A stretch of DNA of 64,000 nt from NCBI GenBank assembly GCA_964491665.1, contig CAZBII010000004.1, positions 1 through 64,000 of the forward strand. The letters run 5' to 3'. The notes beneath the pieces are model-generated. The model was given only the letters and a program-made list of their open reading frames with translations, searched no databases and was not told the origin of the DNA. Numbering within the stretch: position 1 is the stretch's first letter; each line of letters opens with the position of its first letter. This document shows positions 52,287 to 61,060 of the stretch, piece by piece. This DNA is from Ch67 sp964491665. Lineage in GTDB: Bacteria; Pseudomonadota; Gammaproteobacteria; Pseudomonadales; Ketobacteraceae. The position numbers were made by a program, and so were the translations under genes.

Positions 52287-52822
52287 ATGTAACGCTGACA
52301 CGGTCAATCGCCCGCATGCTGGAACCGTTGCGCCGACGCATGCGCATGATCGTGCAACGTGCCGTGGTTGAATACGTGCATGCGCAGAATGGCCGACCGT
52401 TCGTCCAGGTCGTATCAATGGGTGGTGAACCCTGCGATGCTGAATTTGTGCAGCCATTCGGTTTGGCGTCGACGCCAGTGGGTGGCGCTGGCGCGGTAGT
52501 GCTGAACCTGAATGGCGACCGATCACATGCGATCGCAATCAACGTCGGTGATAATCGCTACCGCGTCGACGTAGCCGCCGGAGAGGTTGCACTTTATAAT
52601 CAGGATGGCGCAAAAATTCATCTGAAGACCGGCCGCATTATCGATATCGATGCCGACCAGTTGAATATCAATTGTGATGTTGTCATCAACGGAACTACCG
52701 ATATTCAGGGCAACGTGACCACCACCGGCACGCTGAAGAACAACAACATTTCGGTGGGCAGCACGCACGCTCACAATGGCGTAACGGCAGGAAGTGGCAC
52801 CACCGGAACGCCGTTACCCTGA
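52274..52822 (+). CDS. Baseplate spike protein (Mu gp45-like, gpV family)
   Basis: 182 residues. An OB-type N-terminal part (RPFVQVVSMGGEPCDAEFVQPFG) is followed by a triple-stranded beta-helix pattern (VVINGTTDIQGNVTTTGTLKN) and the tip motif STHAHNG, whose HxH can bind iron at the spike apex as in Mu and P2. It punctures the outer membrane. It overlaps the hub gene by 13 bp. Confidence 0.93.
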   Translation: MGTVNVTLTRSIARMLEPLRRRMRMIVQRAVVEYVHAQNGRPFVQVVSMGGEPCDAEFVQPFGLASTPVGGAGAVVLNLNGDRSHAIAINVGDNRYRVDVAAGEVALYNQDGAKIHLKTGRIIDIDADQLNINCDVVINGTTDIQGNVTTTGTLKNNNISVGSTHAHNGVTAGSGTTGTPLP

Positions 52823-52839
52823 TCAATCCCGCCGGCATC

Positions 52840-52913
52840 AAAGCCCTTTAATCCCCCGTTTAAACTCCCGATCAGTACGATTTAAGAAAATCGTAGTGGC
52901 ACAATTCGGGAGT
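52840..52913 (+). promoter_or_regulatory. Late promoter/leader 3 with nested hairpins (baseplate and fibre genes)
   Basis: AAAGCCCTTTAATCCC (52840-52855) is followed by an outer stem, ACTCCCGA (52864-52871)/TCGGGAGT (52906-52913), and a perfect inner hairpin, TACGATTT (52876-52883)/AAATCGTA (52888-52895). The outer right arm contains the GGGAG Shine-Dalgarno for the GTG at 52922, so the leader could hide the ribosome-binding site. Confidence 0.66.
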
Positions 52914-52921
52914 CTCTTCAT

Positions 52922-53371
52922 GTGAGCGCACCAGCACTGATCTATAAAACTGATCTGGGTACAGGTGATATCCAGCTGGAAACAGCTGGCCCCGCTTCTG
53001 CGCCGTGGCTGGTGACAGCCGTTTTCATGCTGCTGTTCACCAATTGCAGCGCCCCGCCTGATCAAAACCCTGGCACCCTGATTGCCGCACATGGCGGCTA
53101 CTGGGGCGATATGTTCTTCGAGCAATCCACTGGATCATTACTCTGGCTGCTTGAGCGCGCGCAAGCGACGCAGCAAACGCTGAACGCTGCCATCAGCTAT
53201 TGCCAGTCCGCCGTGCAGCCGCTGGTTGACGAAGGCAAGCTGGCGGCCGTTGCGGTGGAAGGTGAACTGCAAGGCACTCTGATTGCGCTGCAACTGACGT
53301 ACACACTGCCATCCGGTGAACAAGGCCGGCTCGACTTGCGGGAGATCTGGAATTATGCCGTGGGTGCGTGA
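52922..53371 (+). CDS. Baseplate protein (Mu gp46-like)
   Basis: 149 residues from the GTG at 52922, SD GGGAG at 52908-52912. LIYKTDLGTGDIQLETAG near the start and NPGTLIAAHGGYWGDMF are the gp46/GPW family pattern. It is a wedge component connecting to baseplate J. It overlaps the next gene by 17 bp. Confidence 0.9.
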   Translation: MSAPALIYKTDLGTGDIQLETAGPASAPWLVTAVFMLLFTNCSAPPDQNPGTLIAAHGGYWGDMFFEQSTGSLLWLLERAQATQQTLNAAISYCQSAVQPLVDEGKLAAVAVEGELQGTLIALQLTYTLPSGEQGRLDLREIWNYAVGA

Positions 53372-54413
53372 CAGTCTGGAAACCGTTGTGGAGCGGGTCA
53401 AGAACGACATCGAAGTCACCACAGGATTCGATGCGCACAGTCAGGGCAGTGTGTACACGCACCTGGCGCATGTGTTCGGTGCGTTGTGCCACAGCATGTA
53501 CGGCATGATCGAGTATTACGGCCGGCAGATATCCGACGATGACAAGGACGACGATGTGCTGATTGCGGAAGCAGCGGCATACGGCGTCTATCGAGTGCCT
53601 GCAGCGTTTGCGATCGGCAGCCTGTCCATCGCGGGCTCTATCGGCGCCACGATACTGTCCGGCACTCAATTCAAATCATCCGATGGGCAGTATTACTCGG
53701 TCGATGCCGATCACACGCTGGTTGCCACGTCGGCAGAAATTGCCGTGACAGCGGTGGCTGCCGGCGCGGCTGCCAACCAGGATGCGGGCACAACGGTGCA
53801 GCTGCTGAGCGCTGTGCCTGGCATTGCCAATGCCGCCACAGTCACCGGCGCAGGCATCAAGGCCGGTGCTGACATTGAAGAAATGTCACGGCTGCGTGCT
53901 CGCTTGCGTGAACGCAAGATCAACCCACCGCAAGGCGGCTGTGATTTTGATTACATCCGCTGGGCCAAGGCTGCCCACAGCGACGTGACACGCGCCTGGG
54001 TTTATGCGCATGAAGATGGGATCGGTAGCGTGACGGTTCGTTTCGTTACCGAGGGTCTGGCCAATCCAATTCCGACACCTGCGCACGTCACGGCTGTGTC
54101 GAACTACATCAACCAGGTCGATGTCAGGCCCGCCGGAATGCGCGCACTGACAATCGAAGCGCCAACCGCTGCGCCGTTGAATCTGACCTTTGCCAGCTTG
54201 GCGCCGGCAACTGCTGAAGTTAAAGCGGCAATCGAAAATGAAATCAAGGACTGGCTGCGCCGCAAGGCCAGTCCGGGTGTCACTCTATTTCTGCACCAGC
54301 TGGAACAGGCCATTCGTGCGGCGGGTGCTGAAGATTTTGATATCGGGTTGATCGCTGACATTACCCACAGCATCGCCGAGTTTCCCACGCTGGGAGTCAC
54401 TACATGGCCGTAG
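53355..54413 (+). CDS. Baseplate J-like protein (Mu gp47-like)
   Basis: 352 residues from the ATG at 53355. MPWVRDSLETVVERVKNDIEV, YGVYRVPAAFAIGSLSIAGSIGATI and RINPPQGGCDFDYIRWAKAAHSDV are Baseplate_J signatures in the expected order. It is the main wedge protein. It overlaps gp48 by 10 bp. Confidence 0.94.
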   Translation: MPWVRDSLETVVERVKNDIEVTTGFDAHSQGSVYTHLAHVFGALCHSMYGMIEYYGRQISDDDKDDDVLIAEAAAYGVYRVPAAFAIGSLSIAGSIGATILSGTQFKSSDGQYYSVDADHTLVATSAEIAVTAVAAGAAANQDAGTTVQLLSAVPGIANAATVTGAGIKAGADIEEMSRLRARLRERKINPPQGGCDFDYIRWAKAAHSDVTRAWVYAHEDGIGSVTVRFVTEGLANPIPTPAHVTAVSNYINQVDVRPAGMRALTIEAPTAAPLNLTFASLAPATAEVKAAIENEIKDWLRRKASPGVTLFLHQLEQAIRAAGAEDFDIGLIADITHSIAEFPTLGVTTWP

Positions 54414-54979
54414 CAGCTGATTATCGCGATGCGATGCTGGCGCTGTTGCCGCGTGGCAAAGCGTGGCCTACCCATCATGAAAGCCATTTCGGTCTGCTTT
54501 TTTTGGCGTTGTCGCACGAATTGGTCAGAGTTGAGCAGCGTGTGCAGCAGCTGTTGCTGGAGCGCAACCCGGCAACGACATCTGAAATGCTGCCCGAATG
54601 GCTGGAAGACTGGGGCGTGCCAGAACCGATGGTGACGGGCGATCTGGGCGCGTCCAGGCTGCGCGATTTGCTGGTCGCAAAGATCACGGCACCCGGCTGG
54701 CAGTCACGTCAGTATTTTATTGATCTGGCCGCCACGCTGGGATTTGAGATCACCATCACCGAATACACAGAGGCCGATCCCGGCCCGACTGGCTACGCGG
54801 GCAACGAATGGAATTTCGTCTGGAAGATCACCGCACCAGCCACTGATGTTACTCCGGCTCGCTACGGAACAGCGCGTTATGGAGACCTATACCAGGAGTG
54901 GGGCAATGACGTACTGGAAAACTTTCTACGATCGCACGCGCACAAGCATCGCGTCTTACTTTTTGCGAATGAGGCTTAA
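54404..54979 (+). CDS. Baseplate/tail protein (Mu gp48-like, YmfQ/DUF2313)
   Basis: 191 residues. YRDAMLALLPRGKAWP at the N-terminus is the DUF2313/YmfQ signature; TSEMLPEWLEDWGVPEP also fits. It joins the baseplate wedge to the tail fibre. One base separates its stop from the next start. Confidence 0.92.
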   Translation: MAVAADYRDAMLALLPRGKAWPTHHESHFGLLFLALSHELVRVEQRVQQLLLERNPATTSEMLPEWLEDWGVPEPMVTGDLGASRLRDLLVAKITAPGWQSRQYFIDLAATLGFEITITEYTEADPGPTGYAGNEWNFVWKITAPATDVTPARYGTARYGDLYQEWGNDVLENFLRSHAHKHRVLLFANEA

Positions 54980-54980
54980 A

Positions 54981-55772
54981 ATGGCTGGATACACAGATAG
55001 TCCAACAGCACAACTGCACGCCGGAAAATACACAAACGGCGATCCCATTGCGGGCATTCCGGCCAGTCGCGTCATGGCGGAACAGACCAACAACTTGATC
55101 GATGAGATCAATAATGTGGTCGTCGCAGCAGGCGCCACGCCTAATTTTGCTGAAAACAATCAGCTGTTGGCCGCCATCACCACGCTGCTGTCGTCGTTGT
55201 CTATCCCCGTTTCATCGGGCGCAACCACTAATATCTATGGTTATGCCCAGTGCTCTGAATTTACGGTAGCACTCCCGCCACTGGTAGATGGCCGCATCTA
55301 CCGGTTTATTCCGCATGCCACCAATCATGCAACTGTCGCCACCACCCTGAACGGAAAGCCGCTGGTGATGTATTCGCATGAGACTGTGGGTGTGGTCAGC
55401 GAAGTGATCAACGCTCGATATAAAGCGGTGCGGCCGGGCTACGTTGCAGAAGTGCTGTATCGGGAGTCAGATGATGTATTCATCGTGATCAACCCGCGAG
55501 AAAGCGAAATAATTCACGGATCGATCGTTGTGGGTCTTGCTAGCGGTGTCACATCGCACGGTTGGACCTATACCCGAATTTCGACGGGCATTTATGAAAT
55601 TTCCACCGGGATCGGCCGCAATGGTCGACTGCTGGCGCAAATGCCCACCGGAGATTTCATTGCGAATTGCGCAACCCTGGGCACAAATGGAACTTTCCAG
55701 CTCCAGATCAGGGATTTTAATGGTGCGCTGTCGAATACCTCGGGGAATGTCAGTCTGTTCCTGGTGCTGTAA
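54981..55772 (+). CDS. Tail fibre-like protein
   Basis: 263 residues from the ATG at 54981. The N-terminus (YTDSPTAQLHAGKYTNGDPI, SRVMAEQTNNLIDEINNVV) looks like a virion attachment segment of fibre proteins. The rest is beta-rich with VSSGATTNIYGYA and a C-terminal VSLFLVL. Position after gp48 is that of a tail fibre. It is short compared with Mu gpS (about 504 residues). Confidence 0.68.
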   Translation: MAGYTDSPTAQLHAGKYTNGDPIAGIPASRVMAEQTNNLIDEINNVVVAAGATPNFAENNQLLAAITTLLSSLSIPVSSGATTNIYGYAQCSEFTVALPPLVDGRIYRFIPHATNHATVATTLNGKPLVMYSHETVGVVSEVINARYKAVRPGYVAEVLYRESDDVFIVINPRESEIIHGSIVVGLASGVTSHGWTYTRISTGIYEISTGIGRNGRLLAQMPTGDFIANCATLGTNGTFQLQIRDFNGALSNTSGNVSLFLVL

Positions 55773-55804
55773 ACCCCATTAAATGAGTTTGTGAGGTATC
55801 AAAA

Positions 55805-56455
55805 ATGGCGACTTCCCGATTTATCTTCCCGCTGGCGGCAAAAGCAAAAATGATGAGCGCTTTCGGCCTCACCGCGCACGTCCGCATTTTCAAAGGCACG
55901 CTCACGCCCACCGAGGCGCTGGCCACGCTAGCCGATTTCAGCGCGCACGAATGCACGCACGCCGATTACGATCCGGTCGATATTGCGCTGGCGGTGACTA
56001 CTGCCAGCAACGTGGCAACGCTCGATCCGGCAGACGCTGTTTTCAATGGCGGCAACCCCACCACGCTGGGTGGAAAATATATTGCAATCTTCGAGGGCGC
56101 TGCGGCAGCTGCTACAGGCGCAACGCCAGTGATCTGCTGGTGCGACGGTTCGGCCAACCAGCTCAGCAACGTCAGCGCCAGCGCAGCCAATCCATCGGTA
56201 ATCACCGCAGCCGGCCACACCTGGGCGAATGGGGATAGCGCCATGATCATGCGCTGCCCCAGCAATCGATTCCTGGTCGGGCGCATTTTTCCGGTTGCCT
56301 CCGTGGGCGCCGGTGTGTTCACCCTCACCGGGCTGGATCTGTCGGGCGCTGGTGGCGCCACCCAGATGGATATACTGAAACTGAACGACACAACCGAAAA
56401 ATCAGCGGCAGCCGACATCGCGTGGCTGCAGGCCAACGCCCTGACCAAACGGTAA
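55805..56455 (+). CDS. Tail-associated protein of unknown function
   Basis: 216 residues. Segments include HVRIFKGTLTPTEALATLADFSAHE and VITAAGHTWANGDSAMIMRCPS, a beta-rich Gly/Ala/Thr-rich composition typical of virion surface proteins. I do not recognise the family. It lies between the fibre and the large beta-helix protein and is probably part of the receptor-binding apparatus. Confidence 0.68.
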   Translation: MATSRFIFPLAAKAKMMSAFGLTAHVRIFKGTLTPTEALATLADFSAHECTHADYDPVDIALAVTTASNVATLDPADAVFNGGNPTTLGGKYIAIFEGAAAAATGATPVICWCDGSANQLSNVSASAANPSVITAAGHTWANGDSAMIMRCPSNRFLVGRIFPVASVGAGVFTLTGLDLSGAGGATQMDILKLNDTTEKSAAADIAWLQANALTKR

Positions 56456-56462
56456 TACGACG

Positions 56463-58721
56463 ATGGCCAACGCCTACCTGAACGGATCGCCGGAAACTCT
56501 GATCAGCGTTAACCGCCGCGTGGTGACCAGTGGCGGTGTGCGCGGGATTTATCTGCCGACGCTGGATCGGCGGCGCCCTGCTGCGCCTGAACTGACGCAG
56601 CTGGCAGACAATGAGTTCTATGTGGCAAACGGCGCCACTTTCACCTGGCAGCCGTCGCACCGGTATCGCGTCACCACCGGGCATTACCGGAAAACCTACG
56701 GCCCCGACTGCGTGTCGGTGAACCCGATCACCGGGCAGGTTAAATTCAATACCGCGCTGATGCCGCTGGCGAAGGGATACCGGCAGGACCAGACCGTGCA
56801 CATCGGCGTGGAATTGTCGAACGTGTCCGGTATTTCCGAAACCGTGATCCTGGTGCACATCGGAAAAACTGCTGGCAACGTGCATCGCGTCGGCCCCGGC
56901 CGGCCTTATGCCACGCTCAACGCGCTGGCGGTGTCTGGCGCGTTCGCTGCTGGTGACACTGTGGTGATCGATCAGGGCGTCTACACCGGCGTGAATAACA
57001 CGCTGGTTTATCGCGAGGGAGCGCTGGGAACACAGCTACCCGGCGGAACAAATCAGCGCTACACCAACATCATCGCCCGCGTTCCCGGCCACTGGGTTTT
57101 CGATGGAGAGGATATTAACCTCAGCGCGATTTACATTTACGGCAACGAGCCATCCGCCGACTGGGACAATACGTGGGTGGGCACCGTCAACCGCAACTGG
57201 ACGATGGTGAGCGGTTTGAAAACGGTGCGCTGCAAAGCTGATTCTATAGGCGGCTCGTTCTGCGCCTACGTTGTGGTGCGCGACTGCTGGCCAGGCGATG
57301 CGCGGGCAGACGACGACGCGGAACACAACGTCAGCAACCTGAACTGGCACCGCTGCCACGACATCCTGGTCGAAAGCTCTTTTCCCTACGGTTACGGCCG
57401 CTACAACGTGAGCTCCTACGAATCCAATCTGGTTGTTTATCGGCGTTGCGCTGCGCGCTACGTGCCGTTCTGGGGCCGGCAGCCTGCATCAAGCGGCTTC
57501 TCTTTTTACCGCGCCCGCAACTGTACCGCGCAGAATTGCTGGGTGCTCGATTGTGATCTGGACCCGGCGTGGAAGCCGCGAAAGGTCACCCCGCAGTACA
57601 CCACCGATGCGTTTCAGGTGGCGTCTACAAATGCGTGGAATTTCAGCTACGGAAACGAGTTTCGCCGGTGCGGCGCCATCGGCATAGACACCGGCTTCCT
57701 GCACGCTGCCGCCTACGGCCTGGCGGCAGACCAGTGGACCTATACCGCCCGCGAATTTTTTGGCATGGGCGCCGTGTTCAACCACGGCAAGGATTCCGCG
57801 CACGGCATCATGACCGGCTACAAGTCGCGCATGTACAACAGCACGATCATGCGCACGCGCTGGCCCGCTGGCACGAACAGTGACGGCGCAATCATTCAGG
57901 GCGATGAAAAACAGATTTATGATTCCCTGTTCCACGACATCGGGCTGGATGAAAACGGAATCCTGCAGGCCACAAACGCATTTTTCGCGCACTGGGCCAA
58001 CCAGGGCGGCATGGTGCGCTCGGAGCGCAACAGCCTGAGCAATTTCGCAGGGCCGAAGCTGGGAACGGTGGCTGCAGGCTATCCCGCCACTCTGGTGGAG
58101 GTGGCGCCGCTGACCATCCTGGGCACCCGTGAAAACGGCCTCCAATATCCCGGACGCATCGAGCCTGGCTCCGCCCTCGATGTCGCCGGCATCGGCGCGA
58201 AGAACACCCTGAAAAACCGGGGCAAGCTGGGCACCTATTACGGTGATCCCGAATTCGATGTGGAAGCCGGCTCGCTCACGTTTCCGCTGCCAGGCGAAGA
58301 GATCACCCAGCGGCAGTACAACGAGTACACCTACAACGAGCCGCTTTCGGGCCTGCCCATTTTTCGCGGCAACTACGGCATCGGCGCTGCCGGGGAAAAC
58401 ATCAGCTACTGGGTGCACTCCCGCATTCGTGATTCTGTTTTCCCGCTGCATGTCGCCGCCCAGGAATTCGACGACGCCGGCACGCCGAAAGTGCGCGTCA
58501 GCTGGCTGCGGCATCCTGAAAAATACAAGGGGCAGTATCTGGGATTCAAGATCTACCGCAACGCGGAATCCTCACCGTTTGCCATCGTCACCGGCGAGGA
58601 AACCGACTGCATCGATCCCGCACCGATTGCCATCGGCACCGATGTCTACACCGTTGTTGCCATGCACCACGGCGACGGCGACAGCGGCCACTCTCACCCT
58701 GTAACAGCGATGGCGGCATAA
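56463..58721 (+). CDS. Large beta-helix tail spike-like protein
   Basis: 752 residues. An N-terminal Ig-like or adaptor part (FTWQPSHRYRVTTGHYRKTYG), then a typical start of a right-handed beta-helix (RPYATLNALAVSGAFAAGDTVVIDQGVYTG) with repeated rungs to about 600 (TNIIARVPGHWVFDGEDINLS, NYGIGAAGENISYWVHSRI). Such folds are common in depolymerase spikes acting on capsule or O-antigen; no catalytic residues can be assigned. It ends with a fibronectin-like module. Confidence 0.75.
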   Translation: MANAYLNGSPETLISVNRRVVTSGGVRGIYLPTLDRRRPAAPELTQLADNEFYVANGATFTWQPSHRYRVTTGHYRKTYGPDCVSVNPITGQVKFNTALMPLAKGYRQDQTVHIGVELSNVSGISETVILVHIGKTAGNVHRVGPGRPYATLNALAVSGAFAAGDTVVIDQGVYTGVNNTLVYREGALGTQLPGGTNQRYTNIIARVPGHWVFDGEDINLSAIYIYGNEPSADWDNTWVGTVNRNWTMVSGLKTVRCKADSIGGSFCAYVVVRDCWPGDARADDDAEHNVSNLNWHRCHDILVESSFPYGYGRYNVSSYESNLVVYRRCAARYVPFWGRQPASSGFSFYRARNCTAQNCWVLDCDLDPAWKPRKVTPQYTTDAFQVASTNAWNFSYGNEFRRCGAIGIDTGFLHAAAYGLAADQWTYTAREFFGMGAVFNHGKDSAHGIMTGYKSRMYNSTIMRTRWPAGTNSDGAIIQGDEKQIYDSLFHDIGLDENGILQATNAFFAHWANQGGMVRSERNSLSNFAGPKLGTVAAGYPATLVEVAPLTILGTRENGLQYPGRIEPGSALDVAGIGAKNTLKNRGKLGTYYGDPEFDVEAGSLTFPLPGEEITQRQYNEYTYNEPLSGLPIFRGNYGIGAAGENISYWVHSRIRDSVFPLHVAAQEFDDAGTPKVRVSWLRHPEKYKGQYLGFKIYRNAESSPFAIVTGEETDCIDPAPIAIGTDVYTVVAMHHGDGDSGHSHPVTAMAA

Positions 58722-58722
58722 C

Positions 58723-60903
58723 ATGACGACGATTGTAAATACCGCCCTCCTGTACAGCGGCGCCAACAGCTACGCGCTGCAGCAGGCCAGCACCGGCAAA
58801 CGCATGCTGCTGCTGATTGCCACCGCATTTGACTGGTACGGCAACAACGCCACACTGTCGTGTTCGGTTGAGGGCGCGCCGCTCACGCCGCTGGTCAGCT
58901 ATCTGCGCGCGGCGGAATCCAGCAACTGCAACACCGCCGTATATGCGCTGATCGATGCTGAATTGCCTGCGGCTGCCGGCGATATAGACGTCGAATTTTT
59001 ATCGGCCTACTACAGCCGGCTGGCCATCGTCGAGCTGGCGAATGCGCCGCAGAATAAAGCGCTGCTGACAATCAGTAATGCCGCCGTCACGGCTGGCGCA
59101 TCCAGTGCAGCCGTGGTGCCTGTGGCGCTGGATCTGGTGATTTCCGCGCTGGGAATCAATCTGAACAACACCATCACCGGTCTGGCGCCGACATCACTGC
59201 TGGGCGTCGAATCATCGACCGGGTCGGAAACGCGCTTCGCCCTGGGCGCGTACTCTGCAGCCACAGCAGATCCGGTTACGCTGGGTTTTTCCATCGAGTA
59301 CGGTTCAACCCAGCCCGGCTCGCTCACCACCATCCGCATTCCAGTGCTGGCCGAATCGTGGCTGGTTAATCCGGAAGAAGACGACGCGCACATCGACGGC
59401 GACGAAGCCCGCTGGCTGGTCGGCAGCGAGTGGTTCATCGCTCCCACCGACGACGACGCGCATATCGATTCCAGCGCACCAGGCTGGAATCAATCAGATG
59501 TGGGCGTCACCCGCAACGTCATCGACCCGAACGGCGATCCCATCAGTGCGCGCATTTCCGTGCTGCCCGTCAACGGCACCGCCGATCTGTCGCTGTCAGG
59601 CAACCTGGTCTACTACCCGTTCGATGATGAGAGCACCGGCGACGTGTTCACGGTGGAACCGTGGAGCGATGGCCAGCCGTCGCCGAACACATACCAGGTC
59701 ACAATCCTGCACGACGAAACCGCCGTCGCGCCGCAATTCGACACGCTGCCGCTGCTGTCCGTCACCGAAGGCTCGCAGTACAACTACGCGGGCACGGTGT
59801 CGGATGAAAACGGCGACGCGATCACGATCAGCGCGCCGATTAAACCGACGTGGGCCACGCTCACCCAGACCGGCCCCACCAGTTTCACGCTGGTCGGCAC
59901 ACCCCCGGTGGAGGACGTCAATACGTACCAGGTGCGGCTGCGCGCTGGCGATGCATTCCTCGCCGGCTATCAGGACTACAACATCACCGTCCTGCGCGCA
60001 CCGTTTTTCACCAGCGCCACCGAGGTCAACTGGAACAACTGGAGCACCGGCACGCTGCAGCTCACTAGCAACACGCCGGGTGCAGTGTTCACGCTGGTCA
60101 GCCCACCGGCTGGTGTCACCATCGACGGCAGCGGTCTGGTGTCCGGCGCGCTCACCACACACGGCGATGTTGCATTCGTGGCGCGCGTCACGCACAGCGG
60201 ACGCAGCCGCGATCGGGTGATCACGGCGCACATCAATGGCCGCCCGGTTTTTTTCAATTCGCAATCAGTAAATCTGAGTACGCCTGGCGCGATCGCGCCG
60301 ATCACAATAGAAGCGCAAGATCCAGAGGGTGCGGCCATCACACTGACCGCGCTTGATGTGCCGGTCGGTCTGGCATTTGTACCGGTCACAGATCCGCAGG
60401 CGACGGATAACGGTACCGTCTACACTGGCGTGCTGACCGGTGTGCTGGCGGCGGGAATTCACACATTTAGCGTGCGTGCGGCAACGGTCAACAGCGGCAC
60501 TAGCGACCTCACCATTGTCATTACCGTGGCGGGCGCGGCAGGTGGCACTACCCTGGTCCTGCCAGACAATCTGTATGTAACCGTCCCTGCGGATGTAGCT
60601 GTGCTGTACAAGGATCATCAAGCGGTGGCCGCGTGGCTGGCATCAGCGGCCGCGTCTGATGACCTCCCGGTGGTCAACGATTGCCCCAATGACATGTTCG
60701 TGACCGCCAGCCCGATCATGGTAACCTTCACCGCCCTGGATGGCGTTGGCGGCCAGGTTTCAGGCATTAGATACATCTTCATCCAGCATGCCAGCGCCAC
60801 CCCTGTGCCCGAGGCTGGTGGGCGCATCTTTAAGTACAAGGGCGGGAGGCATGTAAACATAGGGACTTCAGGGGACGATTTGAGCCACTTAATTGACACT
60901 TAA
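58723..60903 (+). CDS. Large Ig-like-repeat receptor-binding protein
   Basis: 726 residues, one base after the previous stop. An N-terminal jelly-roll-like part is followed by tandem putative-Ig (cadherin-like) modules: PQFDTLPLLSVTEGSQYNYAG, PFFTSATEVNWNNWSTGTLQ and PVFFNSQSVNLSTPGAIAP. The far C-terminus (GGRIFKYKGGRHVNIG) is distinct. Ig-like repeats on tail proteins bind surface glycans weakly. It ends 63 bp before the phage terminus and is the last phage gene. No fibre-assembly chaperone follows. Confidence 0.75.
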   Translation: MTTIVNTALLYSGANSYALQQASTGKRMLLLIATAFDWYGNNATLSCSVEGAPLTPLVSYLRAAESSNCNTAVYALIDAELPAAAGDIDVEFLSAYYSRLAIVELANAPQNKALLTISNAAVTAGASSAAVVPVALDLVISALGINLNNTITGLAPTSLLGVESSTGSETRFALGAYSAATADPVTLGFSIEYGSTQPGSLTTIRIPVLAESWLVNPEEDDAHIDGDEARWLVGSEWFIAPTDDDAHIDSSAPGWNQSDVGVTRNVIDPNGDPISARISVLPVNGTADLSLSGNLVYYPFDDESTGDVFTVEPWSDGQPSPNTYQVTILHDETAVAPQFDTLPLLSVTEGSQYNYAGTVSDENGDAITISAPIKPTWATLTQTGPTSFTLVGTPPVEDVNTYQVRLRAGDAFLAGYQDYNITVLRAPFFTSATEVNWNNWSTGTLQLTSNTPGAVFTLVSPPAGVTIDGSGLVSGALTTHGDVAFVARVTHSGRSRDRVITAHINGRPVFFNSQSVNLSTPGAIAPITIEAQDPEGAAITLTALDVPVGLAFVPVTDPQATDNGTVYTGVLTGVLAAGIHTFSVRAATVNSGTSDLTIVITVAGAAGGTTLVLPDNLYVTVPADVAVLYKDHQAVAAWLASAAASDDLPVVNDCPNDMFVTASPIMVTFTALDGVGGQVSGIRYIFIQHASATPVPEAGGRIFKYKGGRHVNIGTSGDDLSHLIDT

Positions 60904-60919
60904 AGGTCCCTAAAGTCGT

Positions 60920-60966
60920 GTCTCAAGTAGCTTGGCGCGGCGTCTCAGGCTATTTGGCGCGCTACA
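60920..60966 (-). other. Prophage right end with transposase-binding-like sites
   Basis: Read inward from 60966: TGTAGCGCGCC, TGAGAC starting at base 20 (complement of 60942-60947), then TGAGAC again (complement of 60920-60925). The first box is at exactly the same distance from the terminus as on the left end. Confidence 0.8.
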
Positions 60967-60971
60967 CAGGG
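60967..60971. repeat. Target-site duplication, right copy (CAGGG)
   Basis: Identical to 23161-23165. Removing the prophage and one copy restores a continuous host intergenic sequence between the phosphorylase and radical SAM genes. Confidence 0.93.
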
Positions 60972-61000
60972 TTTGGCCTGGGCGCGCCTGTCGCGGGCAG

Positions 61001-61043
61001 TTCCTGCAGTGGCGGGAAATTCGTATACTGTAAAAATATACAG
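61001..61043 (+). promoter_or_regulatory. Promoter with LexA-like SOS box
   Basis: CTGTAAAAATATACAG (61028-61043) fits the LexA consensus CTG-N10-CAG, and with its flanks (TA before) resembles the enterobacterial box. It overlaps a -10 hexamer, TATACT (61024-61029). A weak -35, TTCCTG (61001-61006), lies 17 bp upstream. The box is 17 bp before the ATG at 61061. Confidence 0.65.
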
Positions 61044-61060
61044 CTATTTGCGAGTGCGAC

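Larger units (their letters stand above)
23166..60966 (+). mobile_element. Complete Mu-like transposable prophage, 37.8 kb, contractile tail
   Basis: The element begins TGTAAGGGG and ends CGCTACA, so both ends read inward as 5'-TGTA. Each end has TGAGA starting at base 20, and CAGGG is duplicated outside. Inside are repressor, Ner, MuA, MuB, GemA, Mor, lysis, the packaging and head genes of the Mu gp25-gp29 series, sheath, tube and baseplate genes, all intact by reading frame. No gin invertase, mom or MuC gene was recognised. It inserted between the phosphorylase start and the PA0069-family gene without breaking either. It appears complete and may be inducible. Confidence 0.96.
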
